Origin: Cladorrhinum sp. PSN259
Lineage: Eukaryota; Ascomycota; Sordariomycetes; Sordariales; Podosporaceae
DNA length: 64,000 nt
Direction: 5' to 3'
NCBI GenBank assembly: GCA_033725935.1
Contig: MU867065.1
Coordinates: 186,001-250,000, forward strand
This document shows positions 57,453 to 64,000 of this stretch, in pieces. The notes under the pieces are model-generated. The model searched no databases, had not been told where the DNA came from, and saw only the letters and a program-made list of their open reading frames with translations. Numbering within the stretch: position 1 is the first letter of the stretch; every line of letters begins with the position of its first letter. A program made the translations under genes and the position numbers.

Positions 57453-58756
57453 TCAAGCAGAAACCTCCTTCGCCTTCCTGAGAGCCTCCCTTCGGCTGGT
57501 GCTCTGAGGGTCAAAGTAGGGCTTCTCGCCTAGGCTGACTGCTCTGCTGCCCCTGCGCTCACCAAGACCGTCTTCAAAGATGTAGTCAGGGGTAGCAGCG
57601 TGGTAGACAGATCGGTTATCCCAGATGGCAAGGTCATTGACATCATTCCACTTGAAGCGCACCTGCAGGTCGTGGTTCTCAATAATGAGCTGAACGAACC
57701 AGTCAAGGAAGTGCTTGCTCTCCTCATCAGAGAGACCGTGAATTCTCTTGACATGGTGACCAACAGCAAAGACCGACTTCCAGCCGGTAACTGGGTTGGT
57801 TCTGATTAGGGGGTGGATCGCTTCGAGGATTTCGCCCACGTTTTCAGGGGCGCCACGGGGTGCTGAGTATACGGAGAAGTTATTGCGCTTGGCGGCGTCG
57901 TTGAAAAGAGGTTGTGCGTAGTAAGCAGTCAAGCTATCGAGAAATTCGCGAAGCTTGGGTGAGATGCGGTCGTAGAGTTCGTAACCTGATGCCCAGAGGG
58001 TGTCTTTTCCTCGAGTTAGCCAAGTGTTATTTTGACAAAGGTGAATATTACATACCACCACCGGTCTTTGGTAACTGAGTCAAACGAAGGAGGGCATAAT
58101 CGCTAGGGATCGGCTCGAAGGTAATATCAGAATGCCACTGATGCTTTCCACTTTGGCGATGGCTGCCACCGTTCCAGGCACCAGCAAACCTGTCGGAATA
58201 GAGCTTCTTGGCCTGCTCAGAAGATATAACGCTGATCTCATCATCCTTGCCTCCATGTTCACGAGCGGAGTTGCTGATGGGGTGAATATGCAAGCCACTT
58301 GTAGCAGGCTTGCCAGAGAGCTGGCCGAGTCTTTGCACCAGCTCCTTTTGCAAGTCGTCTGTAATGCCGTCTTGTTTCCTGAAGAAGACAACACCACGCT
58401 GGGAAACTTTGGTGACATTAGCATCAGGCCAGATTTTCTGTAAAGTCCAGGGGTAACTCACTGGTGATGGCTAGATCTCGCAACAACTCATCGGAGTTGG
58501 GTGCGCGCAACAACTCTACAAGGTCGACGTTGGCATATTCGCGACCAATAACAGGAGTCACATCAAAGGACTCAAACTTGTCGAGAGCACCGCTCAGCTT
58601 GAGAGGTTCCTTGTGACTCTCGTATCTCGCTGGAAGAGCATCTTCATTCGAGGCTGGTTGGACGGCAGGGGCAGTTTTTGTCTCAGCGACTGGAACGACC
58701 TTGGTCTTGATCTCGTCCACGGTCTGCTGGACCGCCTCGACTGCTGAGGGAGACAT
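57453..58756 (-). CDS. TauD/TfdA-family Fe(II)/2-oxoglutarate dioxygenase
   Basis: Exons 58756-58462, 58406-58056 and 58003-57453 join in phase (junctions LAIT-ISQRG and KTGG-DTLWASGY), giving 398 residues. Iron ligands: His and Asp in the HQWHSDITFEP motif near residue 190, and the distal His in YHAATPDY near 360. The 2-oxoglutarate-binding Arg is in RRGSRAVSLGEKP. Length and layout match fungal sulfonate/alpha-ketoglutarate dioxygenases such as yeast Jlp1. These release sulfite from taurine-like sulfonates, so a role in sulfur scavenging is likely, but other substrates are possible. Introns are 55 and 52 bases with GCTAAT/GCTAAC branch points. Cytosolic. Confidence 0.92.
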
Positions 58757-61700
58757 GGTGAGATGTATAAGGGTTGAGGGGTAGGTTGTGGGAATTTCTT
58801 GAGATGAGTATGGTTGAGTGCTGACACAGACGACTGAACGGAAAGGTCGAGGCGGTTATTTATGGTAGCTGCTGCATGGTCACAACTGAACTTGTATCAT
58901 TCACGCACCCAAAGCACGACAGTTCGCGATATCACCGTGAAGGAGGCGCCATGCGGCAAGGTTGCGCCAAGACCTAGGCCGAATGCCGTCGTCGGCCAAT
59001 GCATACACGGGTATTCGCTAGGCCCTCTCCTAGGTATCATGGTGTGAGATGTCTTCCGTCTGACGTGATGTTCCGCACGGGGGTTTCGCCGAGGTCGTGG
59101 ATGATGATGGGTTGCAAGACGTGCTTTACCCCACGTTGATCGACATTGATAACTCAAAGTGCAATGGTTTGGCGGTGGGGTGTGGTGCAATCGATGGCGG
59201 AGATCACGTCGGCCAAAGTGCCAAGACGTTAAACCCGTCAACCTTTGTCTGGCTTTCACACGGCGAACGCGTGCAGTCGATAGCCGTAGTCGGTCCCGTT
59301 GTTTTGGGAATACGATCTCCGCTATTACGGACCGGTGGGGCGTCCGGTGGTTTGGGGTATGGACGACGGGAGATGGCGGCTTTAAAGAAAACGATGGGAG
59401 TTCTAGAATCGACGTAATCAGGAGGAGCTGAAGAAAAAAAATCGAGCAACATGATTGGTCGTTCAAGTATATCCAGAGATGAGAATGAATTTCAGGATCT
59501 CTAACTAACCAGTGCTGCTGTCACATGTTGTTCGCATTTTGTTGTGCATTGCTGTAGACGGTACATGCGTTGCTAGACCTGATGGAAGAGTCATCACAGG
59601 CGTGGATGAATCTAGTGGCATCGATTGCAGGTGGCTTCCAAGAGCTGCTAGTGGCAACCTGGAACCTGAAAACCCGACTGCAGTGATGCAGCTGCTTGGG
59701 CCGTCGTGCCTCTGTCTGAGGTGGCATAGGTAATAGTGACAAGAGCCATTGGGCTTCCGAACAGAACTCAGCTCAAGGCAGATGATCTGCCCCGTGCAGT
59801 GGCCCTCAGCCAATCCAAAAACGTTGCAGATTGGCAACTCGGAAGGAGCGGTTCACTGAGATCCAGCTGAGACGGGAACCCCCGTCAGGGAGCCTTCAAA
59901 CTTTCGATTGTGCCGATATCCGTTCTCACCCTCCTACCTTCCAGGGCATGTTGTTTGGAAGCTGGCTGCGTATTGCACCAGTCATCCTGACAATCATGCT
60001 CTCTTGCACGACAATTCAAAACTGAGCCGGAGCCCCAAACACCGACATCACAATTTTAATACCGGCCTCGTTTTGATACGGCTGATTCTCACAGTGCTGC
60101 GACAGCCAGATGGTAAGAGACCGCCATAGAGATAACCTCATGACGAATATCAACAAACGGAATGGTATCTATTTTCGCCTGCCATCCCGCGTTCATCAAC
60201 CTGGAAGCCTCCGAGACGGCATATCGATCGGCACAGTCGATTTTCCGATGCAACACCTCCACGAGGTCGTGCACAGCCTGCGCCAAGTGCTTCTGCATTC
60301 ATTGCCAAGGGCCATCAGACAACGATGCGGCATCACCCACCAGAGCTTATCAACACCTCTTTGCCAAGCCGGTCTTTACCGCCCACAGCTTCAGTCTAGA
60401 AATTAGGCGTGCAAGCTTCTGACCTCAAGCATGTCCAGGTGACAAACGGCGATCAATCCCGAACTGTCCCTTATTTTTAGCACTGACCGCTCTGATCTTC
60501 CACTAGTGACCGCCGTTCCCGTCTCCAAGACCAATGTCAAGTCACATACAACCAGTTCTCATCTTGCATATGCGCGACGTCAAAAGGAAACAAGCCAAGA
60601 AGGCAATTGCTCACGCGAGACACTTCCTCTTCCTCGTTGTAAAGGTGGTCAGCCCCGACAGCCCGCCCTGCAGCCACCCGACCACCACACGATCTATTCT
60701 GTCGAACTGCCAAGATCATCCTTCAACGACGCGATACCCACCCAATGTACATCCTCTTGAGTGTTCTGTGGAAGGTGGTACAGTACAACCGGCACTTGAC
60801 TGCTAGCGTGATGCTGACTCCTTCCACGCTTTACGTCCCTCAACTTGACGCAGTACGACGGTGTGGTATGTGTCTTGGTCCGAAAAATCTTCAGGGCGCT
60901 TCCGTTTACGTATTGGTTTGAGTGGCTAGCGTGAGCTGCAAACCGCCTCTGGCTGACGCTGACGTTTTCTTTGGCCTCTCAATTGTGGCCGCCCCCTCGC
61001 GCCACAATTGTCTGGCCTCCGGCAATCCTTCACCTACACTTCAGTGGTTATTTCCGGCTCAACTTGCCATGTCGGCTCCAATTGCCCTCTCTGCGTCCCT
61101 TTCCCTGAATTGGGTCCAGACCGTTCGGCAAAGTGGTGTCATTTTTCCAGGGGGAGTCCGTTTAGGTGTTTTACCCTTATCGGACGCCCCACGCTGGACG
61201 AACCGTTGTCACATTCTCAAACCGCCAGCGACCGTGACAGGCGAGAAACGGTGGACAAACACTCTGCTCAAGCAACTTTACATGCCAATCTTCGTTTCAT
61301 CTCGACTGCCGGGGGCTTTTCAAGTTTTTCTTGCGTTATAGGTCAGCGCCTATAGCGAACCTGCAATCACGGTGCAGTCCCCTCGGAGAATATTGTTTCA
61401 CAACCGCAGGATCAGGCAGGCTGTCGGTTCTCGAAGAAGAATGTGGCAGTTTTCTTTGCTCGTTTATGGGTGGTGGGACTTCTGAACCAGAAACCGAACC
61501 TCCATGGAGTCCGGACCCCTCTGACCTCTGACCCCAGTTGATCTTGCAATCCTCCGACTGGGCAGCTGCAAACCACAAATCAAGGTTAATAGCTTATTGC
61601 AATTGTTTATATTGAGAATCGTACCATTTTATCTCATTCTTGAAGATTTCCGATTGATAAACGCAGGTCCCAGGCCGCTGTTCCCCAAGACCTCAATTCA

Positions 61701-62460
61701 TCGGCGCAATATTAATATCGCCGTAAGCCCGATTCCTTGGCCGACCACCGTTCCCCAGACTTGGCTACTTTGGCCTGTCTGCCAAGAACCCAAGAGCTCA
61801 AACACAGCGGCACACGGGCTTGGCTTCGTCGCGTCTCTGGAGTGTCTGTCGCCGCAACTCAACCCCTATTTTCTTGGCCCATAACAAGGCTTTTTTGTCT
61901 CTTGTTCCTTGTTGACTCTTGTTGTGTGAACTGGGATGGGATCTCAACCTCCGTTTTCCCTTGTCGCTTGGCAAAACACAGATGAAGCTTGCTCTTCGTG
62001 GGTGCAGGGCCAACACAACAGTTTGTGGAGAGTCTACACACGTGTACAAGAACGTTGGCGGGGCTAGTCGAGTGGTTCTTGACATGATCCCCGTCATCGC
62101 ACCCTGGTGACCTTCGGCGGGGCATGCGAAGAAGATGAAGCCTAAGGTCTGAGCACATCCAGATCCGGGACCAAGCCCCAAACACGGGGGTCCACCAGGA
62201 CAGATCATTACCGCTGGCCTGGTCAAGAGCCGGTGCATACAAAGATCCCCATCTCCCGCTCGTCCGTCTTGACGATGTGATCATACGATTCCATTCTTTG
62301 CACGTTTTCTATCCTTTTTTTGGTTTCGTCATACCAGGTCTGTGACCTTGTTCTTTTCTTCGTAATTACATACTTTTTGCTTTTATCTTTTTAAACAGCA
62401 TTTCGTCGTTCCTTTTTCGGTATCTTATATCTCCTTTTTTGCAGACTTTTTCGTTTCAAG
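58757..62460. other. 3.7 kb region without a recognisable gene
   Basis: The largest gene-free stretch in the window. It is not notably AT-rich. Open frames on both strands are short, overlap each other and carry no known motif; in-frame linking by plausible introns gave nothing convincing. The last 180 bases are a pyrimidine-rich leader of the carbonic anhydrase gene. It may hold long promoters, non-coding RNA or a worn relic. Confidence 0.45.
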
Positions 62461-63543
62461 ATGGCGAGATTATTTCAGACTCTTTTCCTCACGGCCTCAG
62501 CGACGCGGGTCTTCGCTTCTTGTGCCTACGGAACACATCTTATGCCACGTGCTGAGGGCGAGGTCAAGATCTCAACGTTCGGATACACTGGCAGCATCGT
62601 ATGTTCTACTCGACTTACTCCGGATGGTGGATGGTGCGTTGGCTGACATGGGATATCAGGGACCTCTCAACTGGGCAGCACTCGCAACACCCGAGAACAA
62701 TGCTTGCGCCACCGGCACCAAACAATCCCCCATCGACATGGTCGACAGCGTATTCCAGGTGATTTCCGCGGCTGACGTCACGTTCGAGGTCAATGACATG
62801 CCGGATGGAGCTGAGTTTGAGAACTTGGGTACCACTGTGGAGGTTATCACTCAGGGTGGCAGACTTGTGTTGGACAACAAGGAGTTTGCTCTTCAGCAGT
62901 TCCACTTCCACCTTCCCAGCGAGCATCTCGACAATGGAACCAGCCAAGCCAGTAAGTGGAGGCCCAAGAGTTATATTCCAAGGAAGTGGATAAACGCTAA
63001 CCGGTTCGATCAGTGGAAATGCACATGGTACATCAGGCCGAGGATGGCCAGATTGCCGTTGTCGGTGTTTACATCAACATTGCTACCGAGGCTGCCGCCG
63101 CCGCCGCCAAGCGCTCGCTCAGCTCCCGAAGCCGTCTCTTCGGCCGACAGGAGGCTGTCGCCCCTCCCGCGGCCTCCGGTGCTGCTTCGCCCCTTCTCGA
63201 GACCATCTTCAGCGTCGTCGATCAGATTTCGGTTCCCGGCACCAAGGTTAAGACTCCTCCTCTCGTCATGAAGGAGGTTGTCGATGCCGTCAAGGCCGGC
63301 AGCTTCCAAGCCTACAGCGGCTCCCTCACCACCCCTCCCTGCAGCGAGGGCGTCAACTGGCGCGTGTCAACTGCTAAGCTCAACGTTTCGCCTGCTTCCT
63401 TCATCAAGGCTCGTGATGTTATTGGGTTCAACTCTCGCTTCCCCCAGAACACTCCTGGCTCGCCCAACATTTTGATGATTTCGGCTCTCGGATCGGCTGC
63501 TGCTGCTGTTTCTGTTGCTGGCACTGCTGCCCCCCCTGCTTAG
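62461..63543 (+). CDS. Secreted alpha-carbonic anhydrase
   Basis: Three exons, 62461-62598, 62660-62951 and 63014-63543, give 319 residues. The N-terminus MARLFQTLFLTASATRVFAS is a signal peptide. The alpha-class landmarks are present: GPLNWAAL, KQSPIDM, zinc ligands in FHFHLPSEH and MHMVHQAEDG, and YSGSLTTPPCSEGVNW. It reversibly hydrates CO2 outside the cell. An insert of about 35 residues rich in Ala/Ser/Arg (AAAAAAKRSLSSRSRLFGRQ) follows the third zinc ligand and includes a KR and RSR that could be protease sites. The C-terminus is hydrophobic and Ala-rich. Introns have CTGAC and CTAAC branch points. Confidence 0.95.
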
Positions 63544-64000
63544 ATGGATGGCGCCAACTTGAAAAGGTGGGGAAGTGATGATGAAACAGTGGATGGATAC
63601 CCTCGGAGAAAGTTTTTGGAAAGTGAGAGCATGAGATAGAAAGACAAGAGAAAATATATGAAACGGATGTTGCTGCTATTTTTGTTGTGTTCTTTTGGTG
63701 TGAAACGTTTTTTTGTGAATTTGCCGGGTGATCATGTTCGGCGGGAGTGAGAAGGTTGTGTTTTAGGGACTGTGTTACTGCATGTGGTGATTGGCGGGTA
63801 GACTAGTTGCTGTCCCAGAAGCGCTTCGAAGCCGTCGTCTCTACTTTTCTTTTAAGCCAACAGATCTCACAAACGAGAGCCTCGATCATTCCATGTTTTA
63901 TCCGCGCCAAATCTACTGTATAATCTTACAAAGGGTAAAATAAATATGTGTTCCCCCCCCTTCAAACCTCAACAAAAGTGGACGAGAAACCACCACATTT
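63544..64000. other. 3' flank of the carbonic anhydrase gene
   Basis: 457 bases to the window end: the 3' untranslated region, then sequence with no recognised gene. An AATAAATATG near 63936 is beyond the usual distance for the polyadenylation signal of this gene. Confidence 0.4.

Noticed and set aside
58897..59466. Minus-strand frame of 189 codons upstream of the TauD gene
   Set aside because: His/Arg/Pro-rich random-looking translation overlapping open frames on the other strand; no ATG-linked signal or domain.
1..64000. CRISPR arrays, bacterial operons, replication origins, attachment sites, rRNA or tRNA genes
   Set aside because: The DNA is fungal nuclear. The only regular arrays are protein-coding repeats and the promoter motif. 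I found no convincing tRNA A-box/B-box pair by eye, although a covariance-model scan would be needed to exclude one.

Overview
The window is nuclear DNA of a filamentous ascomycete, most likely a Sordariomycete. Genes are broken by short introns (about 45-75 bases) with GT..AG ends and CTRAY-like branch points. The gene content is typical of these fungi: HET proteins, a LaeA-like methyltransferase, a fungal MscS channel, Dug2, Tim17 and small secreted cysteine-rich proteins. I could not fix the genus. All calls come from reading the translations and splice sites; no database search was possible.

Layout. (1) 1-12.7 kb is a secondary-metabolism-like or catabolic cluster: a GMC oxidoreductase whose upstream exon lies outside the window, a questin oxidase/AflY-like enzyme, an acyl-CoA ligase-like adenylating enzyme, a cytochrome P450 and a multidrug-type MFS exporter. 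No PKS, NRPS or terpene synthase is inside the window. The exporter promoter holds seven copies of a GGACTT(T)AGC motif. (2) 13.4-18.3 kb has two uncharacterised genes, an APH-like kinase-fold protein and a decayed coiled-coil gene. (3) 18.8-31.4 kb has a large protein with a STAND/Helo-like N-terminus and a ubiquitin-like domain, an AT-rich gene desert with a diverged duplication, a HET protein, an MscS channel and a HET-like gene with an in-frame stop. (4) 31.8-36.7 kb has a tandem pair of paralogous secreted cysteine-rich proteins and a LaeA-like methyltransferase. (5) 37-49 kb is conserved and mostly housekeeping: Dug2, Tim17, an L-asparaginase-type hydrolase, a secreted DUF4185 protein and a SET-domain protein with a (QK)14 tract. 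(6) 49.7-56.7 kb has a large membrane/ankyrin-repeat protein whose nearly identical repeats contain an assembly gap, then two coiled-coil genes, one with a frameshift. (7) 57.4-64 kb has a TauD-type dioxygenase, a 3.7 kb stretch without a gene, and a secreted alpha-carbonic anhydrase.

The first five genes plausibly work together: activation of an acid, oxidative tailoring, Baeyer-Villiger-type cleavage and export. Elsewhere genes appear independent, apart from local families (the two secreted proteins, the coiled-coil genes, the HET-type genes). Several accessory genes carry frameshifts or stops while the housekeeping genes are intact. This fits real decay in fast-evolving families, but local sequencing errors cannot be excluded.
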